NCBI GenBank assembly: GCA_021018995.1
Contig: CM037590.1
Coordinates: forward strand, 65,815,597-65,879,596
DNA: 64,000 nucleotides
Direction: 5' to 3'
Source of the DNA: Chloranthus sessilifolius
Taxonomy: Eukaryota; Streptophyta; Magnoliopsida; Chloranthales; Chloranthaceae
Shown here: positions 35,058-45,733 of the stretch, piece by piece
Layout: each line of letters opens with the position of its first letter
Position numbering within the stretch: the first letter of the stretch is position 1
Position numbers and translations under genes: made by a program
Notes under the pieces: generated by a model
What the model was told of the DNA's origin: nothing
The model's input: only the letters and a program-made list of their open reading frames with translations
The model's database searches: none

Positions 35058-35429
35058 TCATTTGTTAATCAACTCATTGCATGTCTTTTTGTTGTGGCCC
35101 AATTTCCTACATCGACTGCACCTTGTCGTCTGACAATGCCTCGATCCATGTTCATCACCACCATTTGTTCTATTTTTCTTCGGTCGACCTGGAGCGTGGC
35201 GAGCATGAGGTGGGAGGACCTTAAAATATTCTAAAGTCAACCAATACTTTTTTCCAGGCACCAGATGGATGACATTTGTATAGGTGGCATTGCACATATC
35301 AACAGAGAAATAATATGAACAAAATTCTTCCAAGGGTTGTCGATTATAAATGATAGCAGTTGTTGTTGCATGGTTGTAAGGCAAATCTGTCAACTGCCAT
35401 TGATAACATGTGCATGTGTAATTTTCCAA
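35058..35429 (-). pseudogene. MULE transposase C-terminus (SWIM and CCHC zinc fingers)
   Basis: 'CTCYQWQLTDLPYNHA' is a SWIM zinc finger (CxC...CxH) in which the second Cys pair member is Tyr. 'LEEFCSYYFSVDMCNATYTN' and 'PGRPKKNRTNGGDEHGSR' follow, then a terminal knuckle CSRCRKLGHNKKTC. These are the usual C-terminal modules of plant MuDR/MULE transposases. It is separated from the DDE segment by decayed sequence. Confidence 0.9.
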
Positions 35430-35744
35430 GGAAACAGTGAAGTTTCTTCTTTTGTTGCAACCTCAAACTATGAAGGGCTCACATGCAATAAGATACAACC
35501 ACAAGCTTCTAATTTCAATTTTTTTAAGCGATCAACAACATTTGGGACAACTCTACCTCAGAAGTTATTCGCCTGATCACGCCGAAGGGCCATTCTTGTC
35601 ATCATTTTTTTATGAATTGAATTAAAAAATGTCTACTATAGGCATGTATCGGGACTCCGAAATGTAGTTGTTGAACGACTCAAAGAAATTATTCGTGATA
35701 TGGTCAGACTTAATAGAATTTCGGAAGAAAGCTCGAGACCAAAA

Positions 35745-36251
35745 CTACTTGTCCACCGTCTCAAGCCATTTGCATGCTTCCCTCGACAACTTGCGAATTT
35801 CTTTCATATAAATATTAAAATCAACTATTGTGTACGCCCTGGCAACACCCCAAAATGCCTTCTCCAATTTACGTCCCTTATAGTCTTTTTGAAAATTCTT
35901 ATATATATGTCGAGCACAAAACTTGTGCTCGAAATTTGTATACACCTCCATGACAACATCAATCATTCCTTTCTGTCTGTCAGACATAATTATTAAATTA
36001 CGAGGATTACTAATTGCATCTTGTAAGAGTTCCATAAACCATCTCCAACTTTTTTTGTTCTCTGCCTCAACAATAGCATGTGCAACTGGAAATAGGCCAT
36101 TATGTCCATCAAGTGTTGTTGCTAATAAAAGGACCCTCTTGTACTTACCCTTTAAGTGGCAACCATCCAAACCTAATAAAGGGCGACACCTAAGGAAACC
36201 ATTGACACAGGCTCGTAAACACATAAAAAAGTCATAGAAACGCATGATCAT
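35745..36251 (-). pseudogene. MULE transposase catalytic (DDE) domain
   Basis: 168 codons. 'LLGLDGCHLKGKYKRVLLLA' carries the first catalytic Asp. 'HAIVEAENKKSWRWFMELL' and 'LIIMSDRQKGMIDVVMEVY' carry the second Asp. 'HKFCARHIYKNFQKDYKG' is the conserved C2H region of the family, followed by 'KAFWGVARAYT'. The initial Met is in mid-domain, so it is not a true start. When intact it cuts and joins DNA at the TIRs. Confidence 0.92.
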
Positions 36252-36255
36252 CCTC

Positions 36256-36909
36256 TACCAAGTATCTCACAATGCTACCCGGGTTTTGCTCTAAACATGT
36301 CATGCAAAAAGAAGGGACTAAGACTCCTTAAAAGAGACATGAATATGAGTAAGGGGTATCTCTCCCTCTCCATACTTTATGGTATGAATGAGTAAGCCCA
36401 TACTTCTAATAAATCTACAACATAATTGTTCTGATAGTAGCCTCGGGCTCCTGTTGCAGTCTCTCCTCAACTTGATCGGCAATTCATTTAGCAGATGTCA
36501 TGTGGTTGCCATGCTCATTCACACTAGGAAAAGTGTGATCGGGTTGAAAAGTCTTAACTTTAAACTTGTCGTTTTGTAATTGGGATGCATGAATACGCCA
36601 AATACAAGTATCAGCTAGACATTTTGCAGTAACCCGTGTTCTATCATTCCTTATAAAATGCACATCATAATTATTGAAAATTGCATGTTGACGCAACGTG
36701 CTTCGAAAAGAATCGATGTCTTAAAAAAGCTTGCCAACATCTAATATTGGATCATCTAAGTCCATGTCCTCCTCCGAAAAAAAAGAAGAGTCATATTTAG
36801 AATCATAAGAACTAGCCAAAAGGCTATACACCTCTTCGTTTTCAAACTCATAGTTTGACATGTTGTCATTTTCATCTACCTCTACATTGTCATTACCTCC
36901 ACCATCCAT
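36256..36909 (-). pseudogene. MULE transposase N-terminal region
   Basis: 36909-36721 gives an acidic leader 'MDGGGNDNVEVDENDNMS' of 62 residues ending at a stop. Immediately after, 36696-36484 gives 'RQHAIFNNYDVHFIRNDRTR' and 'CIWRIHASQLQNDKFKVKTF', the MuDR N-terminal zinc-binding domain. Further stops precede the catalytic domain. The ATG at 36907-36909 is a plausible original start. Confidence 0.85.
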
Positions 36910-38580
36910 TAGTCTTTATCCTATAAAAGAGTACATATGATAAATATTTATTATGGCCAAAATCTAAAACTACTATCAAGTGGGTCTACAATAAGATAAA
37001 TACTCAATTATGCAATTTCAAATTTATTTAGAAGCTAATATAAAGTCAAACAATAGGATAAAGACCCAATTATGCAATTTTAAACTTATTTAGAAGCTCA
37101 TAAAAAGCTAGTTGTATCTGAGACTAGGGGGAATGCTTACAAACTGTAATATAATACCAATATCTACACAAATGTTAGCTAGTATTGAAAATAAATTAAA
37201 AATTATGAACAAACTAACCTGATCCTACTCCTATGTAATCAAAAGGCATGTCTAAATTATATATTTTTGTTCTGTAATATATCAAACTATGATTTTATTT
37301 TCTCAAGTGACAAAATATTTAACCCTTACATCATCTTAACACAAGCTGCAAAACCATACTTATTTATATCTTTAGCAAATCAACAAGAAAAACTATTATA
37401 CTTTGATTTTTTTTAATTCTGCAACACTTCAATCAGAAGAAGATAATGTTGCATGATTACTAACAACTAGGTAAGCATCACTATACTTTTTTTTCAAATA
37501 ATGTTTAAAAACTAGTGTAGAAAATCATGATAATAGAAAAAGATTTAGTTGCTTCCAAGCCTGCAAATAACTTAATAACCAAATTCTTATAAACCTAAAC
37601 TCTTTCTTGAAAATGTTGGGATCATAGTTGAATATAAAAAATTAGGCAAATAATATAAGCCTTAAAATTACAAAAACTTCAAAATTTTAGATGTCTCTCG
37701 AAAAGCCCTTTTTCAAAGGGTTTCATAAACCGTAGATGCATATAGAGAGATATAAAATATAAACTATAAATCAAACCTCCATATGCAGAAAACATTTATT
37801 TTTATGCAAAAAAACTGAGAACCCAATTATAGCTTTGACAATCAGGGAGAGGAACACTTGAAGAACAATGAAATGGTGTGTAGGAATGGTTTGTATCTCC
37901 TAATCAAACCCTATTTTATAGAAGAACCAAATCAAAATCTCCATTAATTTCCTACCTAATTTCTTCAATGATCTGTATTTCAGAGGATTTTGATTATTTC
38001 CGAGGTCGCTTGCAAATCCACTTTGTCTACAACATGATGCAACGTCTTCAATTTTGATGGTTTCTATTACTTGCAAATGGAAATCCCCTATTAATATATG
38101 CATGATTTGCACCTACATATACTCCTAAATTTGTCGGACGTCGATGGTTTTAGAGGTTGGTGGCAATTCATCTTGGTTTGAAATGAATTGTAGAGTAGCT
38201 GGATCAAATCTTCATCAATCTTGCATTAAATGGGGATTAATAAAAGAAACATACCAGTTGGTGAAAACTAAAGGCAATGATCAATGGAGGAGATGAAAGG
38301 TGGGTAAAAACTTAAAGGCAGTGATCATATTTATCATTTATTGGGTTGACCCAGCTTATCCACAATCACTCATTGTACTTTCTCCTCTATCTTGAAAACG
38401 ATAAATCGGTAGTTCCTCTTAGCCTTTAATTTCAAAAACTTAAGCTTACATTGATCATCCACTGCCATTCCAGACACCGAGTTCACCTTCCATACAAGAA
38501 GATAGTTAAATTAATGAATTGATTGATTATTTTTATTCACCTTAGGCAAAGTTTTTACCAATCCAAGTTGTTCAAAGGAA
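36910..38580. other. MULE 5' interior, no recognised gene
   Basis: AT-rich. A near-duplicate of about 65 bp (GGATAAAGACCCAATTATGC type word) occurs at about 36985-37045 and 37050-37110. The 70-codon minus frame at 37900-38112 is unrecognised. Probably the leader and promoter side of the transposase. Confidence 0.4.
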
Positions 38581-38771
38581 GGGCAAATATGATATTTTCA
38601 TTACATAAACCATACCTAGTTAAGTGGATGGAGTAGTTGGGTTACCTCAGGTTAGTGTAGGGACTGCCACGCATAAGGCATCCAAAAGTTTGGATGAATT
38701 TCAAATAATGAAAAGTACAGGGACCTGCATATAATATCAAAGAAACATAGGGACTGCAGTGCAATTAACCC
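38581..38771 (-). repeat. Right 191-bp TIR of the MULE
   Basis: Inverted copy of 31106-31296 with exactly the same length, ending GACTGCAGTGCAATTAACCC. Confidence 0.93.
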
Positions 38772-38781
38772 TTATTTTATA
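38772..38781. repeat. Right 10-bp TSD of the large MULE (TTATTTTATA)
   Basis: Identical to 31096-31105. Confidence 0.9.
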
Positions 38782-39113
38782 TTTGAGAAGCTGATATGTA
38801 CAAATGTCAGGAGCAGCTGCACAAGTTTTTAAAAGGGCAGCCATTATAACTGCACAAGTTTTTAAAATGACAGCGACATGTACAACAATCAGTAGACTGG
38901 ATAAATTTTTAAAAGGGCAACTATATGCCTATACCTATACGTATCAGTCCTCCATGAAACAATATCTGATACCGATACCCGCTTTAACATCATGCTTAGG
39001 ACACATTTCTATAGCACATAAGGCTTCTACAAACACATTTAGAAGCCATGTTGACCATGAAAGTCTTTGATCGTGTTTTTGCTAAACTCGCTTTGACTTT
39101 TTGTAATATGCTG
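38782..39113. repeat. Possible right arm of the older element interrupted by the MULE
   Basis: ACGTATCAG and GATACCGATACC at 38937-38982 mirror the left arm near 30780. Three copies of a 'CACAAGTTTTTAAAA' type word lie at 38818-38915. Confidence 0.4.
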
Positions 39114-39121
39114 ATAAGTAA

Positions 39122-40200
39122 AGGTACCTCTATTCGCGCCCACACAATCTCTGAAAGTGCTTCCTTACTGAAAGCGCCCACGCAAAGATCAGTCTCTCTC
39201 TGAGGGGGCCTACTTAATGAAATGCAGTTTTTTGGGGGAAACAGAAAAATGTGTACCCACCTAATTTTTCCTTTGGGGGTACCCACCTATTTGAAACACT
39301 CACCATCCTTCTTCTCCTTGTTCTTCTTCTTTTTCGATCATCTTCTTCTCCGGTCACCGCTTGTCGGCATTACCAAATCATCTTTTTCTTCTTCTTTTTT
39401 CTATTTCTTCCTCCCTTTTTTCTTCTGGTGACTTTCAACTTCTCTAGGGTCTCTTTTTCTTATCTGGCGACTTGCAACATTACCAGGTTACCAACCACAA
39501 TAAAAAAAATCCTATAAAATAAAAACTGAAACCTATGAAACCCTAAAAAATACTAAAACATAAGATAACTACGGATATACCTGTGACGGTGGGGTACCCA
39601 CTGTCAGTTGTAAAAGACTGGAAGTGGGCACCCACTACCAATCTTTCACATCTAATAGTGGGTACAATTCCCACCATCAGACTTTTAAATCTGACTATGG
39701 GTGCTTACTGTCACAAGTTCAGAGTTTTTTTTAAAGTTTTAAGGTTTATTTTTAAGGTTTCTTATTTGTTTTATAGGTTTTTTAGGTTTTTGTTGGAGAT
39801 GAGGAAGAAGGAGAAGGAAAAGAAGAAGATGGTGCTTTGATGATGTTGTTGTCACTATTGTGTTGGAATTGATGAAAAAGATGAAGAAAGAAAAGAAAAA
39901 GTAGGTTTTTCGGTGATTCCAACATCGTTTTTGCGAAGGTTAGGGTTTAGGATGAAGAAGAAAAAGAGGAAGAAGATGGTGATTTAACGTTGTCGGCAAC
40001 GTGTTCCGGCTGTCGGAATTGATGAAGTAGAAAAAAAAGAGAAAAAAGAGGAAAAGTGAAAAAAAAATTGTTTTACATATTTGTGTGCCCATGAAGTAAA
40101 AACTAGTAGGTACCCACGAAAAAAAAATATTAGTCTTTTTTTTTTTCCAAGTGAGAACGTAGGCGCTTTCAAAGATCGCATGGGCGCGTAAAGATACCCT
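39122..40200. mobile_element. Foldback TIR element with 8-bp TSD
   Basis: 1,079 bp. Ends AGGTACCTCTATTCGCGCCC and, inverted, AGGGTATCTTTACGCGCCCA. ATAAGTAA flanks both sides (39114-39121 and 40201-40208). Inner arms remain complementary in patches (GTACCCAC..., AAAGTGCTTCC against GTAGGCGCTTTC, and the CTTCTTCTTTTT against GAAGAAGAAAAAG tracts). The centre at 39590-39720 repeats GTGGG(T/C)AC(C)C words. No transposase. TSD length suits hAT or MULE; superfamily not assigned. Confidence 0.82.
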
Positions 40201-40850
40201 ATAAGTAATTGAGTAAAACGCTCATGCCTCGTTTGTCGTTACATGTAACGCCAGTTATACACACAACACATTTTGCAGCTAAAACGTGTCTTGGGTTTCT
40301 AACATTTAAACATGCATTTAATATGGAGGCAACTTTTGTTATTTGTTTCTAAGAATAACTCAAGAGTGGTTTCCTCCCAGTTTCTCTAACAAATTATATA
40401 TATATTTTTTCATATAACTTAGCTATTACAAATTTGACACACAACCATACATAAAGATGCAAATCCTTTCATAAACTTTGAAGTAAAATCATAGAGTTCA
40501 AGACAACCCAATCACTTAATCAAAATCTACATAAACAAAGAAATAAAATTATCTTTACTACTATTAAAAGCACGAATGCCATCTAATTTCTGTCAATTTT
40601 GGTGTTTTCACACCTTTAGGAACGAATTGCCCCTCTTTAACCCAATCTACACCTAAGTTGTTCACTATCTACCCCTAATCAAAAGTTCAAAACTATGTAA
40701 TCTATATTCTCTCCTAAAATATCTCTTTTACTAAAAAATGCAGTATTCTCTCCTATGATATTTCTTTTAGAGTATGTCGTCTTACGGTTTTTTTGTGATA
40801 GGTACTTCTTCAACTCAACATTCTTCAGTCTCAACGCTTGACTGCTTGAA
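40201..40850. other. No gene seen
   Basis: Begins with the right TSD of the preceding element, then AT-rich sequence with TCTCCTA(A/T)(A/G)ATAT near-repeats at 40710-40770. Confidence 0.4.
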
Positions 40851-41153
40851 CCGTTGACTACTTGAATATGTTGATGAAGATCATTTTTTGTCCCAATCTT
40901 CGACAAAATAGATCTCTAGATCATGGGTCCTACCGTCAGATCATCAAATTTTGATTCCACATGGTACTCATCTCGAAAAGTGAACTAAGAACCAAGTTTA
41001 TTGTTCACCGTAATCATGTTCACCTCTGGGGATGTATGCCATGTATAACATCAATATGACCGTTCGATGGTAGCCACATGATCTTAAGATCTAATGTGTG
41101 GAAGAATGTGGCATAAAACAATCTCCATCATCTGATTTAAAGTAGTCAAATAA
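40851..41153. mobile_element. Family U element, copy 1
   Basis: Left arm starts CCGTTGACTACTTGAATATG, then TTTTTTGTCCCAATCTTCGA and CCGTCAGATCATC. The right arm mirrors it: CCGTTCGATGG, GATCTTAAGATCTAATGTGT, CTCCATCATCTGATTT and AAAGTAGTCAAA. No coding capacity; exact ends and TSD unresolved. Confidence 0.8.
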
Positions 41154-41257
41154 TTAAGCATGTGAAACCTGGGTTGAGAAAGAAGAACCTTGGATGGTAA
41201 ATAAAGAAACATGTTGAAAGATCACTTCATTACTTTAAATTGGGTTTGAGTTGGGTT

Positions 41258-41690
41258 CCTTAGTAATCAGATTTACCAATGGGTACCTTTAAATCTTTCA
41301 GTTCACTCACATTGAAATTGAATCAGAAACCCATTTACTACTTTGAATCATATGATGGATATAATTTTTCGTCCTAATCTTCCACGCAACGGATCTTGAG
41401 ATCATAGGTGTACAATCATACGGTCATTTTTTTAATTTCACATGACACACATGCCATAAAAGTGACCTTAACATCACGTGGAACCCGTCACAGTCAAACC
41501 TGATTTTAAGGTCACTTTTTTGGGATGTTTGCGAAATCAAAAAGCATGTCTCAAGATTCATAATGTCAAAGATTGGGACGAAAAATGTCCTCCATCATCT
41601 AATTCAAAGCAATCAATAGGTTTCGAAAGTGAGTGAACTCAAAGATGGTGAGTGAATTTAAGGGTACTCTTTAACAATTATTTTGATGCC
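41258..41690. mobile_element. Family U element, copy 2 (longest arms)
   Basis: The core 41331-41618 has GGATATAATTTTTCGTCCCA at left and TTGGGACGAAAAATGTCC at right as inverted arms. The arms extend outwards through GTTCACTCAC/GTGAGTGAAC and GGGTACCTTTAAAT/ATTTAAGGGTAC, so the full element is longer than the core. Confidence 0.82.
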
Positions 41691-41743
41691 ATATTTACAA
41701 TTGAAGATTCAGTCTTCACCACTGATAGTTTCATCTTTAATAT

Positions 41744-42030
41744 CGATGACTGCCTTGCACCAGAGGAAGGGGATTGTTTTTCATCCCAATCTTTCACATA
41801 ATATATTAGTGATCATCTCCAACTTATCAAATGGCCGGAATCGTGCTAGACATCAGTAAAAGGGAACCTGGGAACTCTTCCTTCTCATAGTATGACATGA
41901 TCATGGTAACTTTGAGGTTGTATGCGCTATGGAATCAATATTTGACACCTTTGATATTTGATCCATGGTCTCAAGATGTAAGATTGGGACAGAAAACGAT
42001 CTCCATCTTCTGATTCAAGTCAATCAACAA
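41744..42030. mobile_element. Family U element, copy 3
   Basis: Left arm GATGACTGCCTTGCACCAGA and GTTTTTCATCCCAATCTTTC. Right arm AGATTGGGACAGAAAACGAT, CTCCATCTTCTGATTCAAGT and CAATCAACA. Confidence 0.8.
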
Positions 42031-42299
42031 TTTTACAGGTGGTGCATTGATTGCATGTAGACAAAATCTTCTCTTGTGTAAATCATACTGAGAAGAATAA
42101 AATCCTAATCCTAATATCCTTGAGTCTAGGCAATCAAATCCGTCTCAAGGTAACTCTTCTTCATCAAATGTTGAATCAAGTTTGCTACTACATAATATTC
42201 ATGTCCTTATGGTTTCACAAGTGGCCCCGATCATCAAGAAATCACAGTTGGGCTGCAAACTTGAAAATTAGGGATTCTAATGAGTTTATATGAATGTGG

Positions 42300-42740
42300 G
42301 GTGAATAAATTCTTCAATTTTTTAAAAAAATCGTGAATAATTTATGAATTGAAGCTTTCTAAGAATTAATAATGAATTATTTATAATTTTTCAAAAAATT
42401 TATATATTATATAAAAATGCATGAACTTCGTGAATATTCATGAATATTTCACAAATTTTTTTCAATATATCGTAATTTTTAATAGTGTTTAAATGTTTTG
42501 ATACTTTTTAATCCTATTTTTTATTTTTTTGTACGATTTTTTTCTCCAAATTTTTCCCCTAACTTGCCAAATTTTGTGAAAATTTTCTGACATTTTACCC
42601 TAGCAACTTGGTGACTATGCTTGGAACAAGGGTAAGGTAAGTATTATTTCATATAGACTAGCTAAGTTCATTCATAACTCTAGAATAGGTAAGTTCATTC
42701 GTAACTCGAGATTCTTTCTCATCATTTCAGGCTTCAAAAT
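42300..42740. other. No gene seen
   Basis: Very AT-rich spacer with TGAAT(A/T)ATTCATGAA-like palindromic words at about 42420-42460. Confidence 0.4.
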
Positions 42741-43030
42741 AATTGACGACTTTGAATCACATAATATAGAATGTTTGTTTTTTTAATCACACGATACATC
42801 TTGAGATCATAGGCATACCATGAGATAGTCAGATATGATTCCTGGTAGCACACATCTTAAAAAGTGAGCATGATCATCGGCTGACATCAAACAAGGTTCT
42901 CGACTCATATTTTGGGTTGTGTGCCCCGTGAAATCAAAATCTGATTGTCTGGTGGTACGCCCACAATCTCAAGATCCATTTTCGTAAAAAATGGGATGGC
43001 TCCATTGTCTAATTCACTACAATCAACAGT
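42741..43030. mobile_element. Family U element, copy 4
   Basis: Left arm AATTGACGACTTTGAATCAC and CATCTTGAGATCATAGGC. Right arm GGTGGTACGCCCACAATCTC, AAGATCCATTTTCGT and CTCCATTGTCTAATTCACTA. Confidence 0.8.
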
Positions 43031-43288
43031 TCTCTTATTAATTTATTGGCACGTGCATAGCATGTGTACTTTTCCTAGTTATAAAAAATTACAGATACCA
43101 TCATTTTTGAGAGATTAAAAACAAACATCAACACAAGAAAAAACATTGAAGCGAAAAATAATCCTTGATAATGATCAGGGTAAACAAAGAATTCATGAAA
43201 AACATTCAGATTTGGTATGCAATCAAGTTGAGTCATGACGATCATGAGAATTATGAGTTTATGACATTAGAGTCTAATTAGATATCTT

Positions 43289-43640
43289 GGTTGCGTATGG
43301 CATAGCTCTTTGCTAGCTCCTACCAGAGTAGAGTTCACTTGCATTAGTTGGTTCTCATTCTCTTTTCTAACTCCCTGCAAAGAAGGATTTACCTGCTCTA
43401 GCAGCAGCCTCTCTGCTCTCTACTAACTCCCTACCAGAGCAAATAAAATTTGCTATGGCAAGGAGTGAGTAGAGGGAGGGTAAATCTGGAATAAAATCTT
43501 GCTATGCAAAGAGTTATCAAGGAGAATGGGTACCTGCTAAAGCAAGAAGCAGGATATTAGCAAAGAGGATGGGAACTAGCTAAAGCAAGTGAACTAGCAA
43601 TATGACAGGGGTTGCCAGAGAGCTATGCCATACACAACCC
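43289..43640. mobile_element. Foldback MITE-like element
   Basis: 352 bp. Left end GGTTGCGTATGGCATAGCTC, right end the inverse of GGGTTGTGTATGGCATAGCTC. The interior consists of variants of CTAACTCCCT(A/G)C(C/A)AGAG and GCTCTAGCAGCAG. No TSD seen. Fragments of the family occur near 11191, 16070-16190 and 19440. Confidence 0.72.
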
Positions 43641-43810
43641 TTGTGACTTTGATTTCCCCCAATTTAAAGTCACAAATATTCAAACGGGAAATTTTGAGAC
43701 AATTGTTTAGGAAAGGCCTCAAGAAGTAACGTACTGTAGTAATCATAAAAAAATTTCAGTAAGGATGAGTTTGATTCGACGGTGGTGGCATGCAATAATG
43801 GCGACAAGAC

Positions 43811-44626
43811 TGTTATGTTTATTTATTAGTTTAGAATAAAATAAATATTTTAAATATTTTAAAAGAAAATAAAACTTCCTTTTGATTTCTTTTTTAGTTT
43901 TGTGAGTTAATTTTTAGGCAGTAGATGCTCTCTATTTTTGTATGCAAATAAATAGTCCCACATTGGTAAAAGTAAAAAGTGTCTAGGTTATATATAGAAC
44001 CTTTGACCTTCTATTATTGTTTGACAATAAGAAAAGAAGAGTGTTCTTAGCGGCGAGCCGCCGCGTTCGCGCACTCGCACGCGTGTGCGTGTGTGTGGCG
44101 ATTGGTGTTTAGGCACATTGGCGTTTTACGTGCCCACGCACTTTGCACTTCATGGGCCGGGTTGGGCCTAATGGGTCACTAATCAGTGGGTCAATTCAGT
44201 TCTATTGGGCCTAACGGATTAGTCAAATATTAATCGTTGTACCCAACCGTTTCATAACCACTTATAAAGGTATGCAATTGTTCGAATTTAAATTCGAAAA
44301 AGTGCAACCTTTCATACAGATACTCTGAAATCCTTCGAATTCTTGCATACAGATTAGAGAAAATTCTCTTGCTTTCTTCTTTTATTGGTACTTCATTAGA
44401 TTAAGTTTTCTAGGGCGATCCTCTACTATTGTAAAGTAACGAATCGCAGTCAAGAGATTGGGCTCATTGTATCCTGGAAACGTATCGCTGAAAACCTTTT
44501 ACAAACTTGAGGATTTACTCGAATAGAGAGTGAATAACGTTTTAAAGATAATGATTACGTGTCTCAAGTCCAATTTCTCTTGCCCATTTATCATTTTCGA
44601 ATTTCTGATCATAATATTTTCTAACA
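43811..44626 (+). repeat. Solo LTR of the Copia family at 390-6759
   Basis: 816 bp, starting TGTTATGTTTATTTATTAG and ending ATATTTTCTAACA. It shares the TATATATAGAACCTT core, the GCGGCGAGCCGCCGCG block, GGGCGATCCTCTACT and GAGTCCAATT... with the two LTRs at 390 and 5809, with internal deletions. The 5-bp flanks (AAGAC / ATTTG) do not match, so recombination or decay has removed the TSD. No internal region adjoins. Confidence 0.9.
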
Positions 44627-45077
44627 ATTTGATGATCTCTGACCTAAATCAGCATTAAGCTTCTGCAAGATGCCAGTCATGAGCAAAACAAATTTAAGCA
44701 AAAATTATTCTAAAAAAAATTTCGAGTTTTTTTTCGTCCTTTTTACTGAAAAGTGGGACCCACATCACCAAATATGAATTTTCTAGCTTTTGTGTAAAGG
44801 GTTTTGGTTAGGTCCAACTGGTTAAATTTTAAGGGTCTGGTTGGGTTTGGGCATTTTGTGGTAAAATGAAGTTTTTTTTTTTTTTTTTGAAAGGCACCAT
44901 TTTAGGAGGCGTAAAGTGTGGTAAAAAGTAACTAACTTTTATTCCATTTTACCAAGGCAAAATATGGCCCCTCCCCTCATTTTTTGAGGTAAAGTTAGGT
45001 GGTAAAATTGAGTTGCAATATTTTCGTGGAAATGTAATTTGTAGCCATCGAATCTTTGAGGGTACCCATACCTAAAA
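44627..45077. other. No gene seen
   Basis: A T16-T18 run at 44873-44889 and repeated words GTGGTAAAA(T/A) around 44860-45010. Confidence 0.4.
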
Positions 45078-45570
45078 CCTTTGATTGCTTTTCATCGGAC
45101 AATGGAGATCATTTTTCCTATCTCAATATTCCACGCGATGGATCTTGAGATCATTAGCGTACCATCAAATTATCAAATTGTGGTTCCACATGGCACATAT
45201 CGTAAAAAGTGCCCTAAAAAATCACGTGGCTCTTATCCATGTGGCGCATATTTCAAGTGACCCAAAAACCATTGACTGCTTTGAATCTGATGAAGGAGAT
45301 CACTCTTAGTCCGAATCTTTTACACGATGGATCTTGAGATCATGGGCGTACTATCGAATGGTTAACTTTTGGTTTTACATGACACGCATCATAAAAAATG
45401 AAATAAAAAATCATGTGACCCGTATTCCAAGTGACCAGAAAACTATTGGTTGCTTCGAATTGGAAGGTGGAGATCGCTTTTTGTCCCAATCTTACACACG
45501 ATAGATCTTGAGATCATGGGCGTACTATCGAACAGTTCAATTTTAGTTCCACATGGCACACATATTTCAA
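45078..45570 (+). repeat. Three tandem half-elements of family U
   Basis: Three direct copies of the left arm only, starting at 45078, 45269 and 45443 (periods 191 and 174). Each has ATTG(A/G)(C/T)TGCTT..., GGAGATC(A/G)(C/T)TTT, GATCTTGAGATCAT and TTCCACATGGCACA or a close variant. No right arm follows, unlike the foldback copies. Confidence 0.85.
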
Positions 45571-45733
45571 TCAAATTTTTGTAAGCACTAAAGACGATAA
45601 TGCAGTGATGCATCAAATGCCAACTCAAGTTACTTTTACAAGTATTAAAATAACTACCCAAACGGTGATAAATACACTAAAACCTAGGCGGATAGGAAAT
45701 CATGAGAAAGTAGAGTAAAAGGTTGAAAACTTC

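Larger units (their letters stand above)
31106..38771 (-). mobile_element. Transposase-bearing MULE carrying fragments of three host genes
   Basis: 7,666 bp bounded by two 191-bp TIRs (31106-31296 and 38581-38771) that start GGGTTAATTGCACTGCAGTC and can be aligned without gaps. Outside them is a perfect 10-bp duplication TTATTTTATA, within the 8-11 bp range of Mutator-like elements. On the minus strand it carries a MuDR-type transposase (36909-35058), then fragments of a serine carboxypeptidase-like gene, a PP2C gene and a DUF620 gene, all in transposase orientation and with introns still present. Transposase stops make it inactive now. The combination of own transposase and several captured fragments is the notable feature. 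Confidence 0.9.
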
